Assembly (NCBI RefSeq): GCF_000422345.1
Contig: NZ_AULP01000003.1
Location: 279,213-343,212, forward strand
DNA length: 64,000 nucleotides
Direction of reading: 5' to 3'
Source: Neomelitea salexigens DSM 19753
GTDB lineage: Bacteria > Pseudomonadota > Gammaproteobacteria > Pseudomonadales > Spongiibacteraceae
In this document: positions 7,764-17,331 of the stretch, one piece after another
Layout of the letters: the number at the start of each line of letters is the position of its first letter
Numbering within the stretch: the stretch's first letter is position 1
The notes under the pieces: model-generated
Told to the model about the DNA's origin: nothing
What the model saw: only the letters and a program-made list of their open reading frames with translations
Databases searched by the model: none
Program-made: the position numbers and the translations under genes

Positions 7764-10625
7764 TTACAGCGCCTCTATTTCGCCGCGCTGCTCAACGAGT
7801 CGCAGGCGGGCATGCTGCTGGCCTTGCAGCTTTTCTTTTTCTTTCTCGACAACTGCCGCCGGTGCTTTGTCGATAAAACCGGGGTTCCCCAGCTTTCCGC
7901 TCAAGCGCTGGATGTCCTTGTCCAGTTTGGCAATTTCCTTGTCGAGGCGAGCCAGCTCCGCGGCCTTATCAATGAGGCCAGCCATCGGGACGAGAACCTC
8001 CATATCGCCTACCAGCTGTGTAGCGGCCATCGGCGCTTGCTCGCCGTCGTTCAGGGGGCGAATGTCGTCCAGTTTTGCCAGTTTCAGCAGGAACTGCCGA
8101 TTGGCTTCCAGGCGTCGGGTATCTTCGTCGCTGGTGTTGCGCAGCAGCACATTGAGCGCTTTCGAGGGGGGCACGTTCATCTCGCCGCGAATATTGCGTA
8201 TTGCGGTGATAACGGCTTTTAGCCACTCGGCATCGCTAAGGGCTTGCTCGTCAATGCCTTGATCATTTGCACAGGGATAGGGCTGCAGCATAATGCTGCT
8301 ATCGCCCGCATTAACGCCGGCAATCGGGGCCACGCGCTGCCAAATTTCCTCGGTGATGAAGGGCATAAAGGGGTGGGCAAGGCGCAGGGTTGCTTCAAGA
8401 ACTTGAATGAGCGTACGCCGCGTGCCGCGTTTTGCTTCGGCGCTGGCATTGTCGTCCCAAAGGACGGGCTTGGAGAGTTCCAGGTACCAATCGCAGTACT
8501 CGTTCCAGATAAATTCATAGACCTCTTGGGAGGCGTGATCCAAACGGTAGGCGGCCATCGCATCGGCCACGCGCCGCTGGGCTTGTTCTAAGCGCGCGCA
8601 GATCCAGCGGTCGGCGAGGCTGAGTTCCACGGGCTCATTGCCCGTGCCGCAATCTTCGCCCTCGGTATTCATCAATACATAGCGTGCAGCGTTCCAGATC
8701 TTGTTACAGAAATTCCGGTAGCCCTCTAAGCGCTTCATGTCCCAGTTGATGTCGCGGCCGGTCGAGGCCAGCGAGTAGAGTGTAAAACGCAGTGCATCGG
8801 TGCCGTGGGCGCCAATACCCTCGGGAAAGGCTTTACGCGTTGCTTTGCCAATTTTCTCGGCAAGTTGAGGCTGCATCATATTGCCGGTGCGTTTTTGCAG
8901 CAGGCTGTCGAGGTCAATGCCGTCGATCATGTCCAAAGGATCGAGGACGTTGCCCTTGGACTTGGACATTTTTTGCCCTTGCTCGTCGCGGATCAAGCCA
9001 GTGACGTAAACCGTTTTGAAAGGGACTTGGGGGCTGCCGTCTTCATCTTTCATAAAGTGCATGGTCATCATGATCATGCGAGCGACCCAGAAGAAGATAA
9101 TGTCGAAGCCGGTTACCAACACATCGGTGGGGTGGAAGGTTTTCAGGCGCTCGGTCGCTTCCGGCCAACCGAGGGTGCCAAAGGTCCACAGCGCGGAGCT
9201 AAACCAGGTGTCGAGTACGTCTTCATCCTGTTGCAGAGCCAGTTCGGGGGGCAAGCCATACTTGCTGCGCGCTTCTTCTTCATTGCGGGCCACATAGATA
9301 TTGCCCTCGCTGTCATACCACGCGGGCACGCGATGGCCCCACCACAGCTGGCGGGAAATGCACCAGTCTTGGATGTCCCGCATCCAGCTGAAGTACATAT
9401 TTTCATACTGCTTGGGCACAAATTGGATGCGGCCGTCTTCTACCGCGGCAATGGCGGGCTCAGCTAATTTTGCTGTCGCCACAAACCACTGGTCGGTGAG
9501 CAGGGGCTCGATCACCAGGCCTGAGCGGTCGCCTCGAGGGACTTTCAGGGCGTGATCATCGACTTTTTCAAGCAGGCCTGCGGCGTCCAGGTCTGCGACA
9601 ATGGCCTTTCGCGCGGCGTATCGATCCAGCCCTGCGTAGGCCTCAGGCAGGCCGGCATCTAATTCATCGTTAGCGCTACTGTCGCTGTTGTAGACATCTG
9701 CGCGGCCGAGGATGGCAGCGTCCTGATCCATAATATTGATCATTGGCAGCTTGTGGCGCTGGCCAAGTGCGTAGTCGTTGAAGTCGTGCGCGGGGGTGAT
9801 TTTTACACAGCCAGTGCCGAACTCGCGGTCGACATAGTCGTCGGCAACGATGGGTATACGGCGGCCGACCAGAGGCAGCTCGATAAATTTGCCGACCAGT
9901 GACTGGTAGCGCTCGTCTGCGGGGTTTACTGCGACGGCGGTGTCGCCAAGCATGGTTTCCGGGCGGGTGGTGGCAACGACAAGGTAGCGGCTGCCATCGG
10001 CGGTGGTTTCGCCGTCGGCCAATGGGTAGCGGAAGTGCCAGAGATGGCCATTTTCGTCTTTGTTTTCAACTTCCAAGTCGGAAATGGCGGTGTGGAGCTT
10101 GGGGTCCCAGTTGACCAGGCGCTTACCGCGATAGATCAAGTTGTCGTCGTAAAGGCGAACGAAGACTTCTTGAACGGCCTTGTAGAAGCCATCATCCATG
10201 GTAAAGCGTTCGTTTTGCCAGTCGACTGAGGCGCCGAGGCGACGCAGCTGGCGGGTAATTGTGCCGCCAGACTCCTCTTTCCATTCCCACACCTTGTCCA
10301 GGAAGGCGTCGCGGCCCAGGTCGTGGCGGGTCTGGCCACTTTCCGCAGCGAGTTTGCGCTCGACAACCATCTGGGTGGCAATACCTGCGTGATCGGTCCC
10401 TACTTGCCAGAGCGCTTTGGCGCCTTTCATGCGCTGATAGCGAGTGAGCGCATCCATGATCGAGTCCTGAAACGCGTGCCCCATGTGAAGGCTGCCAGTG
10501 ACATTGGGAGGCGGGATCATGATGCTGTAGGCAGGGCCATCTCCGGCGGGGGAGAAATAACCTTTTTCCTCCCAGGTCTGGTACCACTTGCTTTCAATGT
10601 CCGCAGGCTGAAATGTTTTATCCAT
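7764..10625 (-). CDS. valS: Valyl-tRNA synthetase
   Basis: A 953-residue class I aminoacyl-tRNA synthetase that charges tRNA-Val with valine and edits threonine; E. coli ValS is nearly the same length. The HIGH signature appears as [13 protein letters not shown] at 38-50, the CP1 editing domain fills the ~200-400 region, KMSKS is near 553, and the C-terminus is the ValS coiled-coil arm ([20 protein letters not shown]). The ATG at 10625 is chosen because the 32 extra upstream residues have no family match. It is the last gene of the pepA-holC-valS order. Confidence 0.98.
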   Translation of the reverse strand: MDKTFQPADIESKWYQTWEEKGYFSPAGDGPAYSIMIPPPNVTGSLHMGHAFQDSIMDALTRYQRMKGAKALWQVGTDHAGIATQMVVERKLAAESGQTRHDLGRDAFLDKVWEWKEESGGTITRQLRRLGASVDWQNERFTMDDGFYKAVQEVFVRLYDDNLIYRGKRLVNWDPKLHTAISDLEVENKDENGHLWHFRYPLADGETTADGSRYLVVATTRPETMLGDTAVAVNPADERYQSLVGKFIELPLVGRRIPIVADDYVDREFGTGCVKITPAHDFNDYALGQRHKLPMINIMDQDAAILGRADVYNSDSSANDELDAGLPEAYAGLDRYAARKAIVADLDAAGLLEKVDDHALKVPRGDRSGLVIEPLLTDQWFVATAKLAEPAIAAVEDGRIQFVPKQYENMYFSWMRDIQDWCISRQLWWGHRVPAWYDSEGNIYVARNEEEARSKYGLPPELALQQDEDVLDTWFSSALWTFGTLGWPEATERLKTFHPTDVLVTGFDIIFFWVARMIMMTMHFMKDEDGSPQVPFKTVYVTGLIRDEQGQKMSKSKGNVLDPLDMIDGIDLDSLLQKRTGNMMQPQLAEKIGKATRKAFPEGIGAHGTDALRFTLYSLASTGRDINWDMKRLEGYRNFCNKIWNAARYVLMNTEGEDCGTGNEPVELSLADRWICARLEQAQRRVADAMAAYRLDHASQEVYEFIWNEYCDWYLELSKPVLWDDNASAEAKRGTRRTLIQVLEATLRLAHPFMPFITEEIWQRVAPIAGVNAGDSSIMLQPYPCANDQGIDEQALSDAEWLKAVITAIRNIRGEMNVPPSKALNVLLRNTSDEDTRRLEANRQFLLKLAKLDDIRPLNDGEQAPMAATQLVGDMEVLVPMAGLIDKAAELARLDKEIAKLDKDIQRLSGKLGNPGFIDKAPAAVVEKEKEKLQGQQHARLRLVEQRGEIEAL

Positions 10626-10799
10626 GGGTTTCCGTTTGGCGATAACTGTTGGGGGTAGAGCGTGGGACGGCTCTAACGCAAAAAGGCGATAAGTATACTG
10701 AGTTTTGGCCCTCTGGGCCAAAGCGCGAATGGATTGTTTAGAGAGGTTTTACGCCGGAGGCGACCGCGCGTGTTCCGGCGCGCTGCCGAGGATGAGGCC

Positions 10800-11135
10800 T
10801 CAGCGCTGACGGCTTTGTTGATACCAGCGTTCGAGTACGTCGCCGTCGAGCTTCCGCAGGCGCCTGCGAAGTTCCGCTTCTATGTCGGGTAGCATATCGT
10901 CGATCAGTTCTTGCAAAAAAATCTCCCGGCTGTGGTCGTCGTCACCCCCGGCCAGCCAGTCACTCGTGTTACTGGCTGTTTGTTCGGCGTTGTCTGACGC
11001 CTCGGCGGGCTCGGTATCGGGAGTGTGGATAATGTCGTTCAGCACCGGGATGTCGTCGCCGGTGTCACTGAGAACGGTTTTTAATGATTGCAGTTCGTCT
11101 AACAGGGGGAGTTGCTCTTCGTTTGAGTGGCTCAT
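10800..11135 (-). CDS. Conserved small acidic protein between holC and valS
   Basis: A 111-residue acidic protein with no recognised catalytic motif. The N-terminal two thirds are low-complexity and rich in Asp, Glu and Ser. The C-terminus is an amphipathic helix (REIFLQELIDDMLPDIEAELRRRL) ending in a basic tail. Pseudomonads carry a small uncharacterised gene at the same place between holC and valS, so the position is conserved. AAGGGGG precedes the ATG, and 11 bases separate it from holC, so it is co-transcribed. Confidence 0.8.
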   Translation of the reverse strand: MSHSNEEQLPLLDELQSLKTVLSDTGDDIPVLNDIIHTPDTEPAEASDNAEQTASNTSDWLAGGDDDHSREIFLQELIDDMLPDIEAELRRRLRKLDGDVLERWYQQSRQR

Positions 11136-11146
11136 TGCGGTCCCCC

Positions 11147-11578
11147 TTATTGGCCGACGTTGTGATTGTGCAGCGGGTAGCCGCGACGCTTGTAAAAGCT
11201 GTAGCGCTGCCGCGATGCCGCCAGCGACGGCTCGCGTTGGTCGACAATTTCTGCCAGCCGTTTAAAGCGGCTGAATGGCTCCGGAACATCATGGGCGAGA
11301 TTGATCAGCAGGTCGCAGTGATCGCCCATGGCTGTGTGGTCACCGGCGTGGCAGATCGCTATGTCAGCGCCACCCTCTGCGCCCAGCTCATGGGGGAGAA
11401 AACTCTCCGGCTTAAAGTGCCAAAGACGGTCGTCGAGTTCGGCGGCTTGCTGGGCATCAGCGCAGTGCATCAATATTTGATGGCCACTGCGCCATGCCTT
11501 CTCTGCCAGTCGGCAGCTGAAATCCATTGCCGCATCAGCTGAGGTACTGCTGATAATGTAAAAATCGACGCGAGTCAC
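11147..11578 (-). CDS. holC: DNA polymerase III chi subunit
   Basis: A 143-residue homologue of HolC, which links the replicative clamp loader to single-stranded-DNA-binding protein. It begins TRVDFYI like other chi subunits and retains LAEKAWRSGHQILMHC, the DDRLWHF motif with FLPHELG, and a central LLINLAHDVPEPFSRF segment. Translation starts at a GTG directly after the pepA stop (TAG then GTG), with GGA just upstream, so it is translationally coupled to pepA. Confidence 0.95.
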   Translation of the reverse strand: MTRVDFYIISSTSADAAMDFSCRLAEKAWRSGHQILMHCADAQQAAELDDRLWHFKPESFLPHELGAEGGADIAICHAGDHTAMGDHCDLLINLAHDVPEPFSRFKRLAEIVDQREPSLAASRQRYSFYKRRGYPLHNHNVGQ

Positions 11579-13057
11579 CTAGTCCTTTGCCTTGCTTTGC
11601 AGGTAGTTGAAGAGTAGTCCGACGGGACGCCCGGTAGCGCCTTTGTTGGCACCAGACAGCCAAGCGGCGCCCGCGATATCCAAATGTGCCCAGCGGTAGT
11701 CTTTACAAAAGCGTGACAGGAAGCAGGCGGCGGTAACGCTGCCGGCTTCCGGGCCGCCAATATTTGCCATATCGGCAAAGTTACTGTCCAGTTGCGGCTG
11801 GTAGTCATCCCACAAGGGCATAGGCCAGGCGCGGTCGCGTGCGTCGTTACCACAGTTTTGCAGCTCTGCAGCGAAGTCGTCTTGATTACTGTATAGGCCG
11901 ATAGCGTGTTTGCCTAAGGCAACAACGCAGGCGCCTGTCAGCGTCGCGATATCGATTACTGACGCGGGTTTATACTTGCCTGCGTAGGTGAGGGCGTCGC
12001 AGAGCACCAACCGGCCCTCGGCGTCGGTATTGAGTATTTCGATGGTTTGCCCCGACATGCTGGTGACGATATCACCGGGCTTGGTTGCCCTGCCGCTGGG
12101 CATGTTTTCAGCCGCCGCGATAATGCCGACCACGTTGACCTTTAACTCTGCTCCGGCAACGGCGCGAAGTGTGCCCACCACACTGGCAGCGCCGCACATA
12201 TCGTATTTCATTTCATCCATCTTGGCGCCGGGCTTAAGGCTGATGCCGCCCGTGTCAAAAGTGACCCCTTTACCCACCAGTACGTGCGGGCGCTGACTCT
12301 TTGCCGCACCTTGATATTCAATGGCAATCAAGCGCGCTGGCTGGTCGCTGCCGGCGCTAACCGAGAGCAGGGCGCCCATACCGAGCTGTTGCATTTTCTT
12401 CTCATCGAGTACGCTAACTTTTACTTTCTCGAACTGTCGAGCGAGTTTGCGTGATTCTTTAGCGAGAAAATCCGGCGTGCATATATTGCCGGGCAAATCA
12501 CCAAGGCGACGAGTGACGTTAATGCCTTCCGCCGTTTGTTGACCATATTCGACGAGCTTACGGTTGCTGTCGCTGTTGCTGCCTTGCAGCACGGCGCGCC
12601 GCAATGCGCTGCCCGGTTTTGCCTTGCTCAAGGTCTCGCTGTACTGGTAGCGGGACACTTCCAGCAGCTGGGCGCTGCGTTGCAGTAGCCAACTGGCTTT
12701 GCGCCCATCGACGCGCAGGTCGCCAAACAGAAGACAGCAGTCTTTGCTCTGCTGTTTGTTCAATACGGCTATGCCGCTTTGCAGGAGTTTGTCGGCGTCG
12801 GCGTCGCTGACGGCCTCGCTGTCACCAGTGCCGACCAGCAGTAGCCGTTTGGCGCGAATACCGGGTAAATAGGGGATATAAAGTGTTTCTGCGACCTTGC
12901 CTTTAAAATCGCCGCGTTTCAGCAGCGTATCGATTGTGCCATTGCTCGCCTCGTTAATGGCGGTGAGGGCGCCGCTTAACTGGCCATTGCTGAAGACGAC
13001 AAGGCAGTCTGTGGCGATGGTTTTTGGGTCTTTGCAGGGCTTTAGGCTGATTTGCAT
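11579..13057 (-). CDS. pepA: Leucyl aminopeptidase (cytosol aminopeptidase, M17)
   Basis: A 492-residue dimetal aminopeptidase that removes N-terminal residues from peptides; in some gammaproteobacteria PepA also binds DNA in Xer recombination. The C-terminal M17 domain shows VGKGVTFDTGGISLKPG, the KYDMCGAASV segment, and the signature NTDAEGRLVLCDAL carrying metal ligands and the catalytic Arg. The ATG at 13057 follows GAGAG and matches the family's usual first residues. It heads the leftward operon and diverges from lptF across 176 bases. Confidence 0.97.
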   Translation of the reverse strand: MQISLKPCKDPKTIATDCLVVFSNGQLSGALTAINEASNGTIDTLLKRGDFKGKVAETLYIPYLPGIRAKRLLLVGTGDSEAVSDADADKLLQSGIAVLNKQQSKDCCLLFGDLRVDGRKASWLLQRSAQLLEVSRYQYSETLSKAKPGSALRRAVLQGSNSDSNRKLVEYGQQTAEGINVTRRLGDLPGNICTPDFLAKESRKLARQFEKVKVSVLDEKKMQQLGMGALLSVSAGSDQPARLIAIEYQGAAKSQRPHVLVGKGVTFDTGGISLKPGAKMDEMKYDMCGAASVVGTLRAVAGAELKVNVVGIIAAAENMPSGRATKPGDIVTSMSGQTIEILNTDAEGRLVLCDALTYAGKYKPASVIDIATLTGACVVALGKHAIGLYSNQDDFAAELQNCGNDARDRAWPMPLWDDYQPQLDSNFADMANIGGPEAGSVTAACFLSRFCKDYRWAHLDIAGAAWLSGANKGATGRPVGLLFNYLQSKAKD

Positions 13058-13233
13058 TGATTCTCTCTCAGACAAACATTCGCAGAGGGCGCCGCGATAA
13101 GCGATAATGCGGGCCAGATTTTTATATCGGTGCTTGCTGCGTCCAAAACCGGGACGGGCAGCGTGTTATGACGCTAGTGTAAAGGGTATTATCTGCGCGT
13201 GAAACCATTTGCCAGCAGAGGGGCTTGGTAGCT

Positions 13234-14352
13234 GTGATTCTTTTTCGTTACCTTGCGAGTGAAATTTTTAAATCTGTATTTGCGGTTACTTTAACGCTGC
13301 TGGCAATCATTATGAGCGGGCGGTTTGTAAAGTACCTTGCACAGGTGGCGTCGGGGGACTTCTCGCCCGATGTGCTGTTTCTTATCATGCTGTACCGCCT
13401 TCCCGGTTTTTTGGAGGTGGTGCTGCCGCTCGGGTTGTTCATCAGTATTTTGCTGACCTACGGCCGCCTCTATGTCGATAGCGAAATGACGGTAATGAGT
13501 GCCTGTGGCATGAGCCGTCGTCGATTGCTGCTCTATACCCAAATTCCCGCCTTTATTATTGCTGCCATCGTGGCCTATATCAGCATGGTGGTGAGCCCCG
13601 CAGGTATACAGGCCTATGCGGCCAAGCTGGCGGAGAGTCGCGCAGAAATTGGTGTGAAAGCGGCCGTTGAGGGGCGCTTTCGAATTGATAAGGGTAGCGG
13701 CAGGGTCACCTATATAGAAAAAACCGACCGCGACTCACAGACCATGCGTTCTGTGTTTATGGCTCAGGCTGAGCCTCAGCAAAGCGGCGGGGGCGAGCGC
13801 CCTTTGGTGTCGCTGGTTACCGCCGAGAGCGGTCGATTTGAAGTGGACGCGGCCACTGGCGAGCGCCATTTGGTGCTGGACAAAGGGGTGCGTTACGTTG
13901 GCGAGCCCGGGCAGTCCGATTATCAATTTACCCGCTTTGAGCGCCTTAGCCAGCTTATGCGCGACCCGGAAGTAAAAACCTATCGCCAAGAGATCGATGG
14001 AAAATCAACGCGAGAGTTATGGCGCAGTGACGCCTTAGAGGATATCGCCGCCGTTCAGTGGCGCATCTCACTGAGCGTGTTGGTGCCCATCGCGGCATTG
14101 ATTGCGGTATCGCTGAGTAAAACGGATCATCGTCGCGGGCGCTACGGCAAAATGTTTCCGGCGTTTATGCTCTACATGTTTTACCTGGTGGCGCTCAATG
14201 CCGTGCGCGATGCCATCGCCAAGGGCAACTGGCCTGTGCTGCCGGGAATGTGGGTAATTCACCTCATCTTTCTCACACTGGGCCTTATCCTACTCTACTG
14301 GGATAGTGTGTTGCGGCACTGGTGGCTGACCTGGAGGCGAAGCCGTGGTTGA
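13234..14352 (+). CDS. lptF: LPS export ABC transporter permease LptF
   Basis: A 372-residue inner-membrane subunit of the LptB2FG machine, which extracts lipopolysaccharide from the inner membrane and passes it to LptC/LptA. There are three N-terminal membrane helices, a periplasmic beta-jellyroll (~130-265, with GRFRIDKGSGRVTYIEKT) and three C-terminal helices. GTG at 13234 gives the usual ILFRYL start and is well spaced from AGAGGGG; a TTG nine bases upstream sits too close to that site. lptG follows five bases after the stop. Confidence 0.95.
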   Translation: MILFRYLASEIFKSVFAVTLTLLAIIMSGRFVKYLAQVASGDFSPDVLFLIMLYRLPGFLEVVLPLGLFISILLTYGRLYVDSEMTVMSACGMSRRRLLLYTQIPAFIIAAIVAYISMVVSPAGIQAYAAKLAESRAEIGVKAAVEGRFRIDKGSGRVTYIEKTDRDSQTMRSVFMAQAEPQQSGGGERPLVSLVTAESGRFEVDAATGERHLVLDKGVRYVGEPGQSDYQFTRFERLSQLMRDPEVKTYRQEIDGKSTRELWRSDALEDIAAVQWRISLSVLVPIAALIAVSLSKTDHRRGRYGKMFPAFMLYMFYLVALNAVRDAIAKGNWPVLPGMWVIHLIFLTLGLILLYWDSVLRHWWLTWRRSRG

Positions 14353-14357
14353 GTGTC

Positions 14358-15419
14358 ATGCATAAATTAAATCGCTACATCGGGCGCACAGTTGCCGCGG
14401 CTATCTTGCTGGTTCTGCTGGTCATCGTCGGTATCGACTTACTCTCCAGCCTGATCGACGAACTGAAAGAGATACGGGGCGACTATACCTTTGTATCCGT
14501 GCTCCAGTATGTCGGCTTGGTGGCGCCGGGCAGCCTCTATAAGTACCTGCCTTTTGCGGCGCTGGTGGGCTGTTTGGCGGGGCTGGGTAGCTTGGCGAGC
14601 AGCAGCGAGCTGGTGGTAATGCGAGCGGCAGGCGTGTCAACCGCCAAGTTGGTGATGGCGGTGGTGCGGCCGACGCTATTTATCACCTTGATCGGCTTGT
14701 TTGTCGCCGAATATGTCGCGCCAGCAGCCCAGCAAATTGCGGAAAGTCAGCGCGCGATTGCGCTGCAAAAGTCGACCAGCAGTCACTCGCGGCACGGAAT
14801 GTGGCACCGCGAAAGTGACGCATTTATGCATTTCAATGCGGTTCAGCCCAACGGCGTGTTGTACGGGGTGAGCATCTATCGCTTTGATGACCAGCAAAGG
14901 CTGGTGCAAAGCACCTACGCTGAACGGGCCAATTACCTGGGTGGCAGCTGGATGCTTGAGGATGTCCGGCAAGTTGATTTCAGTGAGCAGCGTGCCGAGC
15001 AGCAGTTTTTTTCCCAGCGAGACTGGGAGTCTGATTTGTCACCGGAGCTGCTCAATGTTCTTGTGCTGGACCCTGAGGATCTCTCGATTACTGGGCTGTG
15101 GCGTTATGCCAGTTACCTGAATAAGCAGGGGCTGAATGCGGGTGACTATGAGCTGGCGTTTTGGAATAAGCTGCTGCAGCCGGTAACCATACTGGGCATG
15201 GTGTTCGTGGCGATCTCGTTTATCTTTGGCCCGCTGCGCGATGTGACAATGGGGTTTCGTATCTTCGTGGGGGTGATGGTCGGTATCGTGTTTCGCACTC
15301 TGCAGGATATTCTGGGGCCATCGAGCTTGGTGTATGGCTTCGACCCCATCTATGCCAGTGTGTGTCCGATCATCATCTGCTTTGCGGTCGGTGGCTTGCT
15401 GATGATGAAGCGCACTTAA
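14358..15419 (+). CDS. lptG: LPS export ABC transporter permease LptG
   Basis: A 353-residue partner of LptF with the same plan: paired N-terminal helices (VAAAILLVLLVIVGIDLL), a periplasmic jellyroll, and C-terminal helices with FVAISFIFGPLRDVTMGFRI, a strongly conserved LptG segment. ELVVMRAAGVS near residue 85 matches the coupling-helix region that contacts LptB. The ATG at 14358 lies five bases after lptF, so the two are co-translated. The lptC, lptA and lptB genes are not in the window. Confidence 0.96.
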   Translation: MHKLNRYIGRTVAAAILLVLLVIVGIDLLSSLIDELKEIRGDYTFVSVLQYVGLVAPGSLYKYLPFAALVGCLAGLGSLASSSELVVMRAAGVSTAKLVMAVVRPTLFITLIGLFVAEYVAPAAQQIAESQRAIALQKSTSSHSRHGMWHRESDAFMHFNAVQPNGVLYGVSIYRFDDQQRLVQSTYAERANYLGGSWMLEDVRQVDFSEQRAEQQFFSQRDWESDLSPELLNVLVLDPEDLSITGLWRYASYLNKQGLNAGDYELAFWNKLLQPVTILGMVFVAISFIFGPLRDVTMGFRIFVGVMVGIVFRTLQDILGPSSLVYGFDPIYASVCPIIICFAVGGLLMMKRT

Positions 15420-15428
15420 TGAGCGCCC

Positions 15429-15908
15429 CTATTTTTTATGTTTGGGGAGTTGTACCACGCGGCTCGACGAGGCAATGTCCTGCCAACTTCTTCCCTGCTT
15501 ATCTAGCCACGCCCACCAGTATCCGGCACCAAAAAGGAAAAAAGCCAGCGCTGCCACGGGTAGCCGGATCATTACTTGCTGCCAGGTGACCTGCTCGCCA
15601 GAAGTTGACTCTAGCTTTAGGCGCCACGCTTGCATGCCCAGGGTTTGGCCGCTTTTTCTCCAAAACCAGCCGTAAAAGGCGACAATAAGTACTAACAGAT
15701 ACGCGCTGTAGGCCCAACCTTGCAATGGGGCGTTGAGTTCGTGCACCACGCTATCGGTTGCCGGTGAGTTGCCCAGCTGCTCGGCATTAAGGAAAAGCGC
15801 CGGTAGTAGCGAGGCGACAAATAGCACGGCAAACATCAGGAAGCCGTCATAAACAGCGGCGGCGAGGCGAGGCCAAACGCCGGCCACGGGATAAGTATGT
15901 TGAGTCAT
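15429..15908 (-). CDS. RDD family membrane protein
   Basis: A 159-residue inner-membrane protein. The N-terminus has RLAAAVYDGFLMF, the RDD signature region in which the second Arg/Asp pattern is kept as R...YD. There are three or four membrane helices, and SGQTLGMQAWRLKL is the family's conserved second motif. RDD proteins are thought to transport ions or small solutes, but the substrate is unknown. It is convergent with lptG and occupies the same place downstream of lptG as in Pseudomonas. Confidence 0.85.
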   Translation of the reverse strand: MTQHTYPVAGVWPRLAAAVYDGFLMFAVLFVASLLPALFLNAEQLGNSPATDSVVHELNAPLQGWAYSAYLLVLIVAFYGWFWRKSGQTLGMQAWRLKLESTSGEQVTWQQVMIRLPVAALAFFLFGAGYWWAWLDKQGRSWQDIASSSRVVQLPKHKK

Positions 15909-15920
15909 TTTTTCTACCCA

Positions 15921-15960
15921 AATAAAAACGGCCGCCATTGTAGCAGAGCTATGGCGGCCG
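15921..15960 (-). terminator. Intrinsic terminator after the secreted-protein gene
   Basis: On the minus strand a perfect 10-base stem (CGGCCGCCAT / ATGGCGGCCG, loop of 12) is followed by TTTTTATTT. It lies 20 bases past the stop of the gene at 15980-16453 and upstream of the RDD gene, so it insulates the two. Confidence 0.8.
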
Positions 15961-15979
15961 ATGTTTATTGCCCTTGGGT

Positions 15980-16453
15980 CTAGAAATTTACGGCCACACC
16001 GAAGGCCAGTGAGCTGCTGCGGAGGTGGAGATTGTAGTCGATGGCGAAGTTCTTGCTGGGTTTGGCTACGCGAACCCGGCCATTTTCATCGGGAAGAAAG
16101 TTCATGGATGCACGTTTATGAATAGCGCGGTAAAGTGCTTTGGCGCCGAGTTTGATAAGCTCTTTTTTCGCCGCATTGCCCGTTTTGGCGCGGTGCTGGT
16201 TCATCCAGATGCGATTGAAGCGGGCTTCAGTGGCGCTGTGGGCAATAAAGCTCCCTGTTAATTCATCTTTTTCGATGCAAAAACGCAGGGTTGGCTGATA
16301 GCCAGGGCGATGGTCGGCGGGTAAAGTGAGCTCGCCATCGTAGCTGCTGCTTTTACCGGCGTGAGCCAGAGTGCAAAGCAGAGTGGCGACAAGGGCCAGG
16401 ATCACGCGCTGCAGGGAAGCGGGAATGATTGCGGTCTGAGTGATCGTGATCAT
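15980..16453 (-). CDS. Uncharacterised secreted protein
   Basis: A 157-residue protein with an N-terminal signal peptide (hydrophobic LALVATLLCTLA, likely cleavage after AHA near residue 32). The mature part is basic, has one Cys near residue 59, and ends in a strand-rich segment (SSSLAFGVAVNF) whose terminal Phe is typical of outer-membrane or beta-rich periplasmic proteins. No family is recognised. AGGATA precedes the ATG. It diverges from the two-component pair, which could regulate it. Confidence 0.7.
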   Translation of the reverse strand: MITITQTAIIPASLQRVILALVATLLCTLAHAGKSSSYDGELTLPADHRPGYQPTLRFCIEKDELTGSFIAHSATEARFNRIWMNQHRAKTGNAAKKELIKLGAKALYRAIHKRASMNFLPDENGRVRVAKPSKNFAIDYNLHLRSSSLAFGVAVNF

Positions 16454-16653
16454 GTGCGTGTATCCTCGGCTATGCTGAAATTATCGTTGTTGAGCATGGA
16501 CTTAGAATATCCAGCAGGGCGCCGGGAAATAATCCGTAGATGTACCGTAGGGGTTTAGCCATAGGCCCTTAGTGGGCAACCGCTGATGCAATAGCGAATG
16601 CCAAGAAAAACTGTGTAGTGAGTCACAATAATGAACAAGGGAAGCCGTACGCG

Positions 16654-17331
16654 ATGCGCATACTATTGATCGAAGATGACCTGAGTGTCGCTGAATATAT
16701 TGTAAAAGGGCTGCGTGAGAGCGGTTATCAGGTTGAGCACGTGGCCGATGGCAAGTCCGGTTTGGTCAAGGCAACCACAGAGGAATACGACGCCCTGATT
16801 GTCGATCGCATGCTGCCCAATGTGGATGGCCTAACCATTATTCAAACTCTGCGAGCGGCCAACGACGCCACACCGGCGCTCATCCTGAGTGCCTTGGGCG
16901 AGGTAGATGACCGAGTGAAGGGGCTTAAAGCGGGCGGCGACGATTATCTGGTTAAACCCTTCGCCTTCGCCGAACTGTTGGCGCGCATTGAGGTGATACT
17001 GCGCCGCCATGAGTCCAGTTCTGCGGTGACACGCCTCAAGGTTGCCGATCTGGAAATGGACCTACTGGCGCACAAAGTGACCCGTGGCGGCGAAACCTTC
17101 AACCTGCAGCCTCGCGAGTACAAGCTATTGGAATACCTGATGCGCCACGCCGGTCAGGTCGTGACGCGCACCATGTTGTTGGAGAATGTGTGGGACTATC
17201 ACTTTGATCCCCAAACCAATGTTATCGACGTGCATATCAGCCGGTTGCGGCAGAAAATAGACAAGGGCTTTGATCGTCAATTGCTCAATACTGTTCGCGG
17301 CGCCGGGTATATGTTGGATGATTCTGAGTAA
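16654..17331 (+). CDS. OmpR/PhoB-family response regulator
   Basis: A 225-residue cytoplasmic regulator. The receiver domain has the acidic pair in LLIEDD (7-9), the phospho-accepting Asp51 in LIVDRMLP and the conserved Lys in YLVKPF. A winged-helix DNA-binding domain follows, with LQPREYKLLEYLMRHAG and DVHISRLRQKID. The ATG at 16654 is chosen because the receiver fold starts there; a GTG 36 bases upstream is possible. It overlaps its kinase gene by 14 bases, so the pair is one transcriptional unit. Confidence 0.93.
   Translation: MRILLIEDDLSVAEYIVKGLRESGYQVEHVADGKSGLVKATTEEYDALIVDRMLPNVDGLTIIQTLRAANDATPALILSALGEVDDRVKGLKAGGDDYLVKPFAFAELLARIEVILRRHESSSAVTRLKVADLEMDLLAHKVTRGGETFNLQPREYKLLEYLMRHAGQVVTRTMLLENVWDYHFDPQTNVIDVHISRLRQKIDKGFDRQLLNTVRGAGYMLDDSE

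Noticed and set aside
8805..9467. A 220-codon plus-strand frame inside valS
   Set aside because: valS is certain on the minus strand across this whole interval; the frame is a GC-driven antisense shadow.
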